Shown here: positions 1 to 12,858 of the stretch, one piece after another
Layout of the letters: each line of letters opens with the position of its first letter
Position numbering within the stretch: position 1 is the first letter of the stretch
Assembly: GCA_037176725.1 (NCBI GenBank)
Contig: JAZBRS010000076.1
Location: 124,205,001-124,269,000, forward strand
DNA: 64,000 nt
Reading direction: 5' to 3'
Origin: Posidonia oceanica
Taxonomy: Eukaryota > Streptophyta > Magnoliopsida > Alismatales > Posidoniaceae
Made by a program: the position numbers and the translations under genes
The notes under the pieces: generated by a model
What the model was told of the DNA's origin: nothing
Database searches by the model: none
The model's input: the letters and a program-made list of their open reading frames with translations, nothing else

Positions 1-197
1 CATGCATTGCATACCCTGCACATCATCCATCTGCACCTGCATTTTGCATTGCGGCAATGGGCTACGATTTTCGGTGCATCCGCCGAATAAGTAGCTCACG
101 CCCATAGCAAACCTCTGCTCTCGTCGGTTAGATGGGGTGTCTTGTCAACCCTGAGCAGCGGCCCCGCTCTGCTTGACCTTGCTCAAGGAGGGGCATC
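1..197 (+). other. E1 internal 3' tail with polypurine tract
   Basis: Non-coding tail just before the 3' LTR. It holds GCAT-rich sequence, a block conserved in all three elements (about 55-115), and a polypurine tract AAGGAGGGG at about 185-193, four bases before the LTR start. The sequence from 130 into the LTR at 213 forms the inverted repeat described separately. Confidence 0.75.
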
Positions 198-213
198 TGT
201 TGACACCCCATCT
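130..213 (+). other. Inverted repeat bracketing the E1 polypurine tract
   Basis: AGATGGGGTGTC at 130-141 is a perfect 12-bp inverted complement of GACACCCCATCT at 202-213, which lies just inside the LTR. The polypurine tract sits between them. An inner pair (CCTGAGCA and TGCTCA) is also present but shorter than in E3. The same arrangement recurs in E2 and E3, so a selected RNA or DNA structure is plausible; this role is inference. Confidence 0.65.
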
Positions 214-3200
214 TGACAGGCTCGGATCATTTGGGACCCTCTGGTAGCTTCTGGATCTAAACCTAGGTCAAAACAACCCCCAACCCTCTTCATCTCACCC
301 TTCAAAACAAGCCTAACTTGACCTAAGCCTACACCCTCTTCCCAAGCCCAAAACCTGCCCAAAAACCATAGGAAAACCCATCAACCCCTACTTAGCAAAC
401 CTACCCAAACACTTAAAAACTTTCAGCCCAAAACCATTCCCAAAAACCCTAGAAAACTTAAGTGAAACCACCCTTTTTCTACACCTCAAAACCCCTCCAA
501 AACTTGCTCAAAACCAGACCAAATCCCCAGAACCAACACTAGAAACCCTAGGCTACACACTCCCCAATTTTCACCCCATTTCAAAACCTTTAAGCCTTCC
601 TTTTACCTAAATTATCCTTTTCTCTCTCTTGGATTATCCTTTTCTCTCTCCTCTCTCTCTCCTGATTATCCTCCCTCTTTTCATCCCCTTCTCTCTCTTT
701 TTCTTGCCTGGCTGTGGGCCCCCTTTGTGCTTCTATCTCTTCTCTATCTTATTTCTATTTTTACCTTATTTTTAGCATTTTCCCTGACTTTTAAAAAATT
801 GTTTTCCCCCAACTCATCTCTTTCCCCTTTATTCCTCTTTTTTCCCTTTTCTTCTTCCTTCTCTTTTCCTTTTTTCTTCTTTTGCTAAAATCCATAAAAA
901 ACCCTTAAAAATCTCTAAAACTCTAAAACAAAAGGGAAACAAACCAGAACCCTAAGAAAAGTAATTAAAAACATTAAACAAACAATTAAAAACCTAAACC
1001 CAACTAAAATTAGCTAAAATGGAAAATCAAGGAGTGTAACCTAAAAAATACAAAATAACCAAAAGAAAATGCTATAAAATCAAGGAAAAAACTAAAATAT
1101 AATCAAAACCAACCAAAAATGAAAACCCTATCAAAATAATCTAAAAAGCAAACCCTAAGAAGAAGTAAAACAATTAAAAACACTAAGACAAATAATTAAT
1201 GAAAAAAGCTTGACTTAACAAACCTAAGAAGGAGAACTTAAGAACTTAATTAAAAGGAAAATGAGAAGCAAATTAAAAAGATTTAAAAACACTTAATCCA
1301 TCAAGAAGAAACTTAACTAAAAAACATCAAGAAAACTTAACAAATAAAAAATCAAAAGTGTAATTCAAAAAAAAAGACATAAGAAGAATCCTAAAAAGAC
1401 TAAAATCAAAAGCCAAAACTCACTCTAATTAATCTAAAAATAAATCTTAAAAAATCCTAATTAGCATCCCAAGTACTTAACAAGAAAAGCATAATTAAAA
1501 AATAATTTAAAAGGTTTAACAAACACTTAATCAAAATGGAAAACAAATTAAAAACAAAGAAAACCCTTAAAACCCTAATCAAACCCAAAACCCCTCTAAA
1601 ACCATAATTAATCAACTAAAAACAGTCATTAAAAATTTAATCAAGATCCTAACTCACAACACAATCATCCTAATATTTTTACTTATTTTTATTTTATTTT
1701 TTACCTAATTTATTTCTCCTCTTTTTCTCCTATGCTTCTCCCTTTCTTCCTATCCTTTTCCCTTTTTCTTGCTGGGCCCAATCCAGCCCGTCCACCCCTT
1801 CCTTCTCTTTCTTTTCTTTTTTATTTTTTCCTCCGGCCCGCTTCCCTCCTTCTTCCTCTTCCTTCTTCTTCCTCTGCGTTTTTTCTCCTCTTCCCGCGAG
1901 CTGCACAGCGCTCCCTCCTCCTTTCAAAATTCAACTTCTTCCCTCTCCGTCCAATCCAGCAACAGCTCGCCGCTCCTCTCTCTTCTCTCAGCACCTTTTC
2001 TGGGAGGCATTAACTGCATGTCGACTCGCCGGCCTCCTCTCAACTCCAGCTCCAGTGTTCGGTGCCGACAGGATTTGAAAATCCTCAACGTGCCCAGCTC
2101 CGCTGATGCCTTGATAAAGCCTCAGCATTCGACCTCCTCCAATGCCCTTTTTGCCGTCCGAGAGAGAGAGCTGAGAAATCCAGAGAATTCCCAAGCAAAT
2201 CTCCTTCTCCTTCCTCTGAATTCCACAGCAGCCTTCCCCCTTCTTTTTTCTCAGAAACCAAGCCCGTTCCAGCCATCAATTCTCTTCCATTTCATCCCCC
2301 AAATCCACCCAGAGTCCCAGCATCCCTCCTCCACCATTTCCCAGCCTTTCCACCCCTGAAAACACCCCCAGTCCACCAAACTTCCACCACAGAAACCAAC
2401 TGCAACCCAACACCACCTCCCCCAAAATTGCCTTCACTACAGACCTCCTTTTCGTCCCAAAACTTTCCCAGTCACTCGCCTGAACTCCACCTCTCCAAGC
2501 CACCCAGCCTTTAGCCTTCTCCCCCCTTACCGGCCGAACCTTCCACCACAAACAGTTACCTCCCTCTCTGACCAGAAAATCGACCGGCCTGCAAACTCCA
2601 CCCACAGCCTCCCAAAACCCAATTCAACCACCCAGAATCGACCACCTGACCTCCAGCAATCTTCCAGAAGATCCCATCCGGCCTGAGGAGCAGCGGACAC
2701 TCTCCCCGGTCTCTGACTGCCTCTGTGAACCCAAGATCAGCCAAATCTTCCTCCGGTCTTCGCAGTAGCCTTCCAAGCATCCTGGGAACTCCGGAGGGTC
2801 GCTCTGAGGAGATCCAAGCCGTCCCGAGCCATCGACGCCCCCTCCTCTCACCGGACGAACTCCGCCGGTGACCTTTGAAACCGCCTGCATCGGGAGGACT
2901 TCCCAGCCACGGAAACAGGTAAAATCTTGTTCCTTTAGCATAATCTTCCTCCCCTCTTGCTTTTGCCCCCCCTAGAATAGGTTTTTCTTAACTCCTGTGC
3001 CGAGTCAGCTCTAGCCAGAGTCGTCTTCTCCGGCGAGTCTCTCCGTGCGTCCCTCCGCTCCGGTCAGCAGAACAGCGTTCCAGCAGCACCCTCGGGTCCG
3101 CACGAGTCTCAGGAACACGCTCCGGCCTTCAGATCGCCGCGTCGTCGCGTCGATCGCCCGGAACGCGCTTCTGAAGCTCTGCAGATCTCCAGTGGCCTCT

Positions 3201-4615
3201 CCGGCTCGCTCCAGCCCGCGTCGAGCTCCGCCGAGCGTCGTCCGAGCACCGTCTGGACCTGGAGATGCTTCCCCGCCGGTCTGCGCTGCCCCAGCATCTC
3301 AGTGCCGGCGTTCATGGACGCTGGCAGCTTGCTGCTACAGTGTCCATGGCCGCCGGCCTTTGCACTGTTCCTTTATTTTTCTCTTATCTAAGTTTTTCGT
3401 TAAATATTGCATTTCTGGTCTGAGTTCTTGTTATTTTGCATTCCAGTCCTTTATTTGATTTAATCTGCTGATTTCTGAACTAAAACTATCTTAAATTGCA
3501 TGAAATGTCTGTAGTTCTCCTTCTTTGCTTTCTGGTCCTTTTACTGTGCTTTCCTTCAATAATAAGTTAGACTTTGGCCCTCCAGCTTTTGATTTTTGCA
3601 CTTAAGTCCAGCAGTAGTTTAATTAGATTTAATGCATGAACTTTGCCATATGAAATTGCATTCTGGGTCCCCTTTATTTTCAGTATTTGCATCCTGATCC
3701 TCTGTCCTGTAGAACTTAGGTTTTATTTTTCATTTTTGCTTGTTGCATTGCATTTCTCACCCTCTGTTTTCTGATTTTTGCATGTAGGTCCTTTCTAATG
3801 CACAGTAGTCTTTTAAATGCATATTTAGCTTATTAAATTGCATTTTTGACCTTGCATATTTTAAAAATTGCATGTCAGTCCTCTGTCTGCCCCCTTAATG
3901 CACATTTTGCTTCAAAAATTGCATTTTTGACCTTGCATGATTTGAAAATTACACATAGGTCCTCAGCCTGCTTATAAAAATCATTTAAATGCATATTTTG
4001 CTTCAAAAATTGCATGTAGGTCCCCATTTGCATTCCCAGACTACTTAGGACCCTGTTTTTCTGGAAAAATTGCATTTTAGACCATAATGATTTTAAAATT
4101 GCATTTCAACTTGCCGCATGTCTTCAAAACTTGTCCTGATGCATACCCCTTTTGAAAAATTGCATTTTAAACCCTGCCCTTTGCAAAATTGCATACAGAC
4201 CCTCCTTTTTTCAAATTCCCTGCATGAAAGCCCCAAACCTTTCAAACCTTTTGCATTTAGACCCCCATCCTTTCAAAAATTGCATTTGAGACCCCATTTT
4301 TCTGAAAAATCCCCCTTAAGCCTTTTCTTGCATTCTACATGCATTTGCACTCATGCATTCTAGTCTTTTGCATCCTTTGCACACACTCAAGCATCATTAG
4401 CTCCCATTCGCATGGGAGGACCTGTTTGCACACCCCTAGGACTCCCTGTACACTTAGATCTATTCTTCTCCCCTGTTCTGGCCCCTCTGCCTTGAAGCTG
4501 GGATATCTTCCAATCCGACCGTTGGATTTTCTCAAACAAGCTACCCAGACGACCCCTGCGGAGCACTCTTCAGCATGGAGCAAGCAGATCTCAGATCAGG
4601 CTTCAGATTTTCCAG

Positions 4616-4941
4616 GTATGTCCTCCTGAACCCCTGCACAGCATTCATTTGCATACCTTTTGCATTGCATGCATCGTTTTCGCTTTTTGCTTCTTCGAGC
4701 ATGTAGAATAGGACTTCCTCTTCTTATCTATCAACTCCGTTCCTCGTTTCGCGTATTCCTAAGTGTTTTGTGTTGTGTTTCCCCTGGATTCACCACTTAT
4801 TGCAACTTTCTTCCCCCTTTTCCACGGTCCGATCGCATCGCAAGCTTTGGGCAGCATGCGAGGCATATCGTGGGGCGGTTTAGTGGGAAACAGTCACAAA
4901 GCGGTGGTAATCCCTCCGTTTCTTTACTTTCCCCATTGTAG
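4616..4941 (+). other. Candidate intron inside the E1 LTR (326 nt)
   Basis: The donor-like CCAG/GTATGTCC at 4616 and the acceptor-like pyrimidine-rich stretch ending TTGTAG at 4941 are both conserved. The same two sites occur 327 nt apart in both E3 LTRs and in the E2 LTR. Splicing of a leader intron is inferred from the motifs and their conserved spacing; no transcript evidence is available. Confidence 0.45.
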
Positions 4942-5070
4942 GTCTTCACACCTACTCTGTGCGGCCCTCAAACAGCGTCTGTTCTCACACACACACTGTT
5001 TTGTTTCTCCTTTCGCTTCCCTTGTTCTTTTTCCTTGCATTTGCATCTGCATGGTTTTGCCGAGGTTTTG

Positions 5071-5490
5071 CTTCGTTTTTGGCACCGTTTCGCATGCCCG
5101 CCTTGTCTTTGGCACCGTTTTGCGTGCCCGCTTCACTTTTGGCACCGTTTCGCGTGCCCGCCTTGTCTTTGGCACCATTTTGCATGCCCGCTTCGCTTTT
5201 GGCACCGTTTCGCGTGCCCGTTTTGTTTCTGGCACCGTTTTGCGTGCCCGCTTCGCTTTTGACACCGTTTTGCATGCCCGCTTCGCTTTTGGCACCATTT
5301 TGCGTGCTCGCTTTGTTTTTGGCACCATTTTGCGTGCCCGCTTTGTTTTTGGCACCATTTTGCATGCCCGCTTTGCTTTTGGCACTGTTTTGCGTGCCTG
5401 CTTCGCTTTTGGCAACGTTTTGCGTGCCTGCTTCTCTTTTGGCACCGTTTTGCGTGCCCGTCTTGTTTTCTTGCACCGTTTTGCGTGCCG
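5071..5490 (+). repeat. 30-bp minisatellite in the E1 LTR (about 13 copies plus decayed copies)
   Basis: A unit containing TTTTGGCACCGTTT followed by TGCGTGCCCGC repeats every 30 bp, in exact register from 5071 to 5460, then degenerates. Because 30 is a multiple of three, long artificial open frames run through it on both strands. The other LTR copies carry fewer units. Confidence 0.9.
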
Positions 5491-7345
5491 CTCTCATTTC
5501 TTGCTTAGTTTCGCGTGCTTTACGTCGTTTTCTCTTGCATGTCGCCTGCATTGCTTGGTTTTACCGTTGTTTTGCTTTCCCGCTTGCATTTGCATATAGG
5601 GCAGTGATGCTTACTGCCTAGAGTTCTCACGAGCCAGGTTTTGCCCAGTTCGGAACACAGACAGTGCTGCTGAGCACTTAGACAGCACGTTTACTTTCCT
5701 TGCATTGCATTCCACCACTTAGAGCACACCTATGAGCATTCATTCAGGCGTTCATTGGCATTTAGGCATTCAAATCTGCATTTCCCTGCATATGCGAGCG
5801 TAAGCCTAGAAAGACCGATTCTCGGGCGTGTCGGGGGTGCCTAACACCTTCCCCGCGCGTAACAAGAGTCCTTGCCCAGTCTTTTGGCCCACAATGACCA
5901 TATCGCCCTTATCCTAGGCATGAGTCATCTCATTTGCATGTATTTGCATTTGTTTTCCTTTGCATTGCTTTGCTTTGCATTTCTTGCTTGGTTTTGCGTG
6001 TTAATTCATGCATTTCCCCCGATTTTCCTTGTCTCCGGATAATAGACATGGTGGCGACTCTGATTTGTCTTATCTTCTTCTTTTTTCCTCTATTTTAAGT
6101 GTTTTCGAGTTGAGCCCTCCTCGGACCATCGCCGCTAATAGTAAGCCTGATTCTGATTGGGATTACTACAATTAGGCTTGCCCTTATCATTCCTGACCTC
6201 TTCCGGATCTTGATAGGGCTTGCACCTATCATTCCTGGCGGTCCGATCCTGATAAGGCTTGCATTTATCGTTGCTGACCTCTTCCGGGTCATGATAAGGC
6301 TTCCAGTTATCATTCCTGGTGGTCCGGTCCAGGTAAGGCTTGCACAGAGCATTCCTGACCTCTTCCGGGTCATGATAAGGCTTGCTCCGATCATTCCAGG
6401 GGGACCTGTCTTGGTAAGCCTTGCACTTATCATTCCTGACCTCTCTTTGGGTCTTGATATGGCTTGCACCTATCATTCCACGCGGTCTTGTCATGATAAG
6501 GCTTGCACTTATCATTCCTGACCTCTTCCGGGTCTTGATAGGGCTTGCACCGATCATTCCAGGCGGTCCGATCTTGATAAGGCTTGCACTTATCATTCCT
6601 GACCACTTTCGGGTCTTGATAGGGCTTGCACCAATCATTCCTGGCGGTCCGGTCTTGATAAGGCTTGCACTTATCATTCCTGACCTCTTCCGGGTCTTGA
6701 TAGGGCTTCCAGCTATCATTCCAGGCAGTCCGGTCTTGGTAAGGCTTGCATTTATCATTCCTGAACACATCCGGGTTTTGATAAGGCGGCTCCTATCATT
6801 CTAGGCGGTCCGGTCTTGATAAGCCTTCCACTTATCATTTCTGACCTCTCTTTGGGTCTTGATAGGGCTTGCACCTATCATTCCTAGCGGTCCGGTCTTG
6901 ATACGGCTTGCACTTATCATTCCTGACCTCTTCTGGGTCTTAATAGGGCTTGCACCAATCATTCCAGGCGGTCCTGTCTTGATGAGGCATACACTTATCG
7001 TTCTTGGCCTCTCCCTGGGTCTTGATTGGGCTTGCACCAATCATTCCTGGCGGTCCTATCTTGATAAGGCTTGCACTTATCATTCCTGACCTGTTCGGGG
7101 TCTTGATAGGGCTTGCGCCCATCATTCCTGGTGGTCCGATCTAGATAAGGCGTGCACTTATCATTCCTAATCTCTTCCAGGTCTTGATAGGGCTTGCACG
7201 TATCGTTGCGGTCGGTCTGGTCTTGATAAGGCTTGCACTTATCATTCCAGACGTCTTCCGGGTCTTGATAGGGCTTGCACCTATCATTCCTGGCGGTCTG
7301 GTCTTGATAAGGCTAGCACTTATCATTCCTGACCTCTTCTAGGTC

Positions 7346-10300
7346 TTGATAAGGCTTGCGCCTATCATTTCGGGCGTTTCAGTCTTGATTAGGCTTGCAC
7401 TTGTCATTCCTGACCTCTTCCGGGTCTTTATTGGGCTTGCACCTATCATTCCTAGCGGTTCAGTCTTGATTAGTCATGCACATATCATTCCTGACCTCTT
7501 CGGGTTCCTGATAGGGCTTGCACCTATCATTCTTGGAGGTCCGGTCTCGATTAGGCTTGCACTAATTATTCCTAACCTCTTCCTGGTCTTGAAAAGGCTT
7601 GCACCTATCGTTCCTGGCAGTCCGGTCTTGATAAGGCTTGCACTTATCATCCCTGACTTGTTCCTGGTCTTGATAGGGCTTGCACCTAACATTCCTGGCG
7701 GTCCGGTCTTGATTAGGCTTGCACTTATCATTCCTGACCTCTTCCTGGTCTTGCAAGGGCTTGCACCTCTCGTTCTTGGCGGTCCGGTCTTGATAAGGCC
7801 TGCCCTTATCATTCCTGACCTCTTTCGGGTCCTGATAGGGCTTGCACCCATCATTCCTGGTGGTTCTATCATTATAAGGCTTGCACTTATCATTCTTGAC
7901 CTCGGCCTGGGTCTTCATTGGGCTTGCACCTCTCATTCCTAGCGGTCCGGGCTTGATAAGGCATGCACTTAACATTCCTGAGCTCTTCCCAGGTCTTGAT
8001 AGGGTTTGCACCAATCTTTCCTGGTGGTCCGCTCGTGATAAGGCTTGCACATATCATTCCTGACCTCTTCCTGGTCTTGAGCGGGCTCGCACCTATCATT
8101 CCCGATGGTACGGTCTTGATAAGGCCCGCACTTAACATTCCTGACCTCTTTCGGGTATTGATAGGGCTTGCACCTATCATTCCTAGCGCTCCGGTCTTGA
8201 TAAAGTTTGCATTTATCGTTCCTAACCACTTCTGGGTCCTGATAGGGCTTGCACCTATCATTCCTGGCAGTCCGGTCATGATTAGGCTTGCACTTATCGT
8301 TCCTGACCTCTTCCGGCTCTCGGTAGGGCTTGCACCTATCATTCCAGGCAGTCCGGTCTTGATATGGCCTGCCCTTATCATTCCTGACCTCTTCCGGGTC
8401 TTGATTGGGCTTGCACCTATCTTTCCTGGCGGTCCGGTCATGATAAGGCTTGCACTAATCATTCCTGACCTCTTCCGAGTCTTGATAGGCCTCGTACCTA
8501 TCGTTACTGGCGGTTCGGTCACGATACGGCTTGCACTTATCATTCCTGACCTCTTCTGGATCTTGATAGGGCATGCACCAATCTTTCCCAGTGGTCCAGT
8601 CTTGATAAGGCTTGCACTTATCATTCTTGACCTCTTCCTGGTCTTGATAGGGCTTGCACCAATCATTCCTGGCTGTCCGATCTTGATGAGGCTTGCACTA
8701 ATCATTCCTGACCTCTTCCGGGTCTTGATAGGGCTTGCACCAATCATTCCTAGCGGTACGTTCTTGATGAGGCTTGCACTTATCAGTCCTGAACTCTTCT
8801 GAGTCTTGATAAGGATTGCACCTATCATTCTTGGCAGTCTGGTCTTGATCAGGCTTGCACTTATCATCCCTGACCTCTTCCGAGACTTGATAGGGCAAGC
8901 ACCTACCATTCTTGGCGGTCTGGTCTTGATAAGGCTTGCCCTTTTCATCCATGACCCCTTCCTGGTCTAGATAGGGCTTGCACCTATCATTCCTGACCTC
9001 TTCCTGGTCTTTGTAGGGCATGCACCTATCATTCCTGGCAGTCCGGTCTTGATAAGGCTCGCTCTTATCATTCCTGACGCCTTTGGGACTTGATAGGGTT
9101 TGCACCTATCTTTCCTGGCGGTCCGCTCTTGATAAGGCTTGCACATATCATTCCTGATCTCTTCCTGGTCTTGAGCGGGCTCGCACCTATCATTCCCTGC
9201 GGTACGGTCTTGTTAAGGCCTGCACTTAACATTCCTGACCCCTTTCGGCTATAGATAGGGCTTGCACCTATCATTCCTGGCACTCCAGTCTTGATAAAGT
9301 TTGCATTTATCGTTCCTGACCTCTTCCTGGTCTTGATAGGGCTTGTACCTATCAATCCTGGTGGTCCGGTCTTGATTAGGCTTGCATTTATCATTCTTGA
9401 CCTGTTCCGGGTCTTAATAGGGCTTGCACCGATCATTCCAGGCAGTCCGGTCTTGATATGGTGTACACTTATCATTCCTGACCTCTTTCAGGTCATGATT
9501 GGGCTTGCACCTATCATTCTTGGCGGTCCAGTCTTGATAAGGCTTGCGGTTTTCATTCTTGACCACTTCTGGGTCTTGATAGGGCTTGCACCTATCATTC
9601 CTGGCGGTTCGATCTTGTTAAGGCCTGCATTTATCATTCCTGAACTCTTTTGGGTCTTGTTAGGGTTTGCAAAAATCATTCCTAGCGGTCCAGTCTTGAT
9701 AAGGCTTGCTGTTTTCATTCCTGACAACTTCTGGGTCTTGATAGGGCTTGCAGCTATCATTCCTGTCTGTCCGGTCTTGATTAGGCCTACACTTAACATT
9801 CCTAACCTCTTTCGGATCTTGATAGGGCTTGCACCTATCATTCCTGGCGGTCCGATCCTGATAAGGCTTGCACTTATCGTTCCTGACCTCTTCTGGGTCC
9901 TGATAGGGCTTCCAGTTATCATTCCTGGTGGTCCGGCCTAGGTAAGGCTTGCACTGAGCATTCCTGACCTCCTCCGGGTCATGGTGATGCTTGCTCCGAT
10001 CATTCTGGTGGTCCTGTCTTGGTAAGCTTTGCACTTTTCTATCCTGACCTCTCTCTGGGTCTTGATAAGGCTTGCACCTATCAATCCAGGCGGTCTTGTC
10101 TTGATAAGGCTTGCACTTATCATTCCTGACCTGTTCCAGTTCTTGATAGGGCTTGCACCGATCATTCTAGGGGGTCCGGTCTTGATCAGGCTTGCACTTA
10201 GCATTCCTGACCTCTTTCGGGTCTTGATAGGGCTTGCACCAATCATTCCTGGCAGTCCGGTCTTGATAAGGCATGCACTTATCATTCCGGACCTCTTCCG

Positions 10301-12858
10301 GGTCTTGATAGGGCTTCCAGTGATCATTCTAGGTGGTCCGGTCTTGGTAAGGCTTGCATTTATCATTCCTGAACACTTCTGGGACTTGATAAGGTGGCTC
10401 CTATCATTCCAGGCGGTCCGGTCTTTATAAGCCTTATACTTATCATTCCTGACCTCTCTTTGCGTCTTGATAGGGCTTGCACCAATCATTCCTGGCGGTC
10501 CGGTCTTGATAAGGCTTGCACTTATCATTCCTGACCTCTTCTGGGTCTTAATAGGGCTTGCACCACTCATTCCTGGCGGTCTTTTCTTGATAAGGCTTAC
10601 ACTTATCGTTCTTGACCTCTCCTTGGGTCTTGATAGGGCTTGCACTTATCATTTCTTGCGGTTCGATCTAGATAAGGCGTGCACTTATCATTCCTGATCT
10701 CTTCCTGGTTTTGATAGGGCTTGCACGTATCATTCCGGTTGGTCCGGTCTTGATGAGGCATGCACTTATCATTCCTGACCTCTTCTGGGTCTTGATAAGG
10801 CTTACACCTATCATTCCTAGCGGTCCGGTCTTGATAAGGCTAGCACTTATCATTCCTGACCTCTTCCGTGTCTTGATAGGGCTTGCACCTATCTTTCCTC
10901 GCGGTCTGGTCTTGATAAGGATTGAACTTATCATCCCTGACCTCTTCCTCATCTTGATAGGGATTGCACCTATCATTCCTAACGGTCCAGTCTTGATACG
11001 CCTTGCACATATCATTCCTGACCTCTTCTGGGTCTAGATAGGGCTTGCACCTATCATTCCTGGCGGTCCAGTCTTGATAAGGCTTGTACTTTTCATTCCA
11101 GACATCTTCTAGGTCTTGATAGGGCTTGCACCTATCATTCCTGGTGGTCTGGTCTTGATAAGGCCTGCACATATCAATCCTGGCCACTCCCTGGGTCTTG
11201 ATAGGGCTTGCACCGATCATTCTTGGACGTCTGGTCATGATAAGGCTTGCTCTTAGCAATCCTGACCACTTCCGGGTCTTGATAGGGCTTGACCTATCAT
11301 TCCTGACGGTCCGGTCTTGATAAGGCTTGCACTTATCATTCCTGACCTCTTCTGTGTCTTGATAGCGCTTCCAGCTATCTTTCCTAGCGGTCCGGTCTTG
11401 GTAAGGCTTGCACTTATCATTCCCGACATCTTCCAGGTCTTGATAAGGCTTGCTCCTATCAATCCTGGCGGTCCTATCGTGATAAGCCTTGCACTTATCA
11501 TTCCTGCCTCTCCCTGGGTCTCGATAGGGCTTGCACCTATCATTCCTGGCGGTCCAGTATTGATTTGGCATGCACTTAACATTCCTGACCTCTTCCGGGT
11601 CTTGATTGGGCTTGCACCTATCTTTCCTGGCGGTCCGGTCATGATAAGGCTTGCTCAAATCATTCATGACCTCTTCCGGGTCTTGAAAGGCCTCGTACCT
11701 ATCGTTACTGGCGGTCCGGTCATGATATGGCTTGCACTTATCATTCCTAACCTCTTCTGGGTCTTGATAGGGCGTGCACCAATCTTTCCCAGTGGTCCAG
11801 TCTTGATATGGCTTGCACTTATCATTCTTGACCTCTTCCTAGTCTTGATAGGGCTTGCACCAATCATTCCTGGATGTCCGATCTTGATTAGGCTTGCTCT
11901 TATCATTCCTGACCTCTTCCGGGTCTTGATAGGGCTTGCACCAATCATTCCTAGCGGTACGTTCTTGTTGAGGCTTGCACTTATCAGTCCTGAACTCTTC
12001 CGGGTCTTGATAAGGATTGCCCCTATCATTCTTGGCGGTCTGGTCTTGATCAAGCTTGCACTTATCATCCCTGACCTCTTCTGGGACTTGATAGGGCAAG
12101 CACCTACCATTCTTGGTGGTCCGGTCATGATAAGGCTTGCACTTATCATTCCTGACCTCTCCCTAGGTCTCAATTGGGCTTCCACCTATCATTCCTTGCG
12201 GTCCGGTCTTTATAAGGCTTGCACTTTTCATTCCTGACCTCTTCCGGGATATGATAGGGCTCGCGCCAATCCTTTCTGGCAGCCCGATTTTGTTAAGGCT
12301 TGCACTTATCAATCCCGACCTCTTCCGGGTCCAGATCGGGCTTTCACCTATCATGCCAGTCGGTTCGGTCCTGATAAGGCTTGCACTTATCGTTCCTTAC
12401 CTCTTCGGGTCTTAATAGGGCTTGCACCTATCATTCTTGGTGTTCCGGTCGAGATAAGGCATGCACATAACCTTCCTGACCTCTTCCGTGTCATGAGAGG
12501 GCTTGCATGTATCATTCTGGGTGGTCTGGTCTTGATAAGGCTTGCCCTTATCATCCATGACCCCTTCCTGGTCTTGATAGGGCTTGCACCTATCATTCCT
12601 GACCTCTTCCTGGTCTTTGTAGGGCATGCACCTATCATTCCTAGCAGTCCGGTCTTGATAAGGCTCGCACTTATCATTCCTGACGCCTTTCGGGTCTTGA
12701 TAGGGCTTGCACCTATCATTCCTGACAGTCTGGTCTTGATAAGGCTTGCACTTATCATTCCTAACCTCTCCCTAGGACTTGATAGGGCTTGCCCCTATCA
12801 TTCCTGGCGGTTCGGTGTTGTTAAGGCTTGCACTTATCGTTCCTGACATCTTCTGGGT
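7346..12858 (+). repeat. Higher-order satellite block, copy 1 (about 5.5 kb)
   Basis: Variant units recur at a constant offset of 5513 bp between this block and the next. Examples are 8948 and 14461, 9105 and 14618, 10711 and 16224, 11317 and 16830, 12387 and 17900. 5513 is 68 units of 81 bp plus 5, which fits a few units that are one base longer (CTCTCCCTGGG type). Long stretches (about 7.9-9.5 kb against 13.4-15.0 kb) look almost identical, while the first few hundred bases are more diverged. The exact boundary is approximate. Confidence 0.8.

Larger units (their letters stand above)
1..6170 (+). mobile_element. Element E1: Tat-lineage LTR retrotransposon, 3' end only
   Basis: Only the right end is inside the window: 197 bp of internal sequence followed by a full-length 3' LTR. 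The first 197 bp match the internal tail of E3 (about 48480-48667) closely, and the LTR matches both E3 LTRs along its whole length, with visibly more differences than the E3 pair has between themselves. The LTR starts TGTTGACACC and ends ATTACTACA. It shares the A in that terminus with E2, whereas E3 ends ATTGCTACA, which suggests E1 and E2 belong to one subfamily. The coding region would lie to the left of the window. The right flank is the 81-bp satellite. Confidence 0.9.
198..6170 (+). repeat. E1 3' LTR (5973 bp)
   Basis: The terminal dinucleotides are TG and CA. Contents in order: A/C-rich sequence to about 600; CT microsatellite at about 620-710; strongly A-rich DNA at about 880-1690; pyrimidine-rich DNA at about 1690-1990; a more GC-balanced stretch to about 3370; T-rich degenerate repeats with a recurring TTGCAT word at about 3370-4340; a conserved candidate intron (4616-4941); a 30-bp minisatellite (5071 to about 5490); and a conserved 3' part ending in the CGCCGCTAATAG block. 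Open frames inside the LTR, the longest at 4763-5599, are by-products of low complexity or of the 30-bp period, and I do not call them genes. No promoter is assigned. Confidence 0.88.

Noticed and set aside
240..1000. AACCCTAA-like words suggesting telomeric repeats
   Set aside because: The words are scattered in A/C-rich LTR sequence, with no tandem TTTAGGG array.
1769..2359. 196-codon frame in the E1 LTR with a hydrophobic start
   Set aside because: Pyrimidine-rich DNA gives Leu/Phe/Ser/Pro-rich chains by composition; matching E3 LTR parts break the frame.
4763..5599. Open frame of 278 codons in the E1 LTR and its antisense counterparts
   Set aside because: Runs through the 30-bp minisatellite; the period of three explains it. 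Other LTR copies do not keep the same frame or length.
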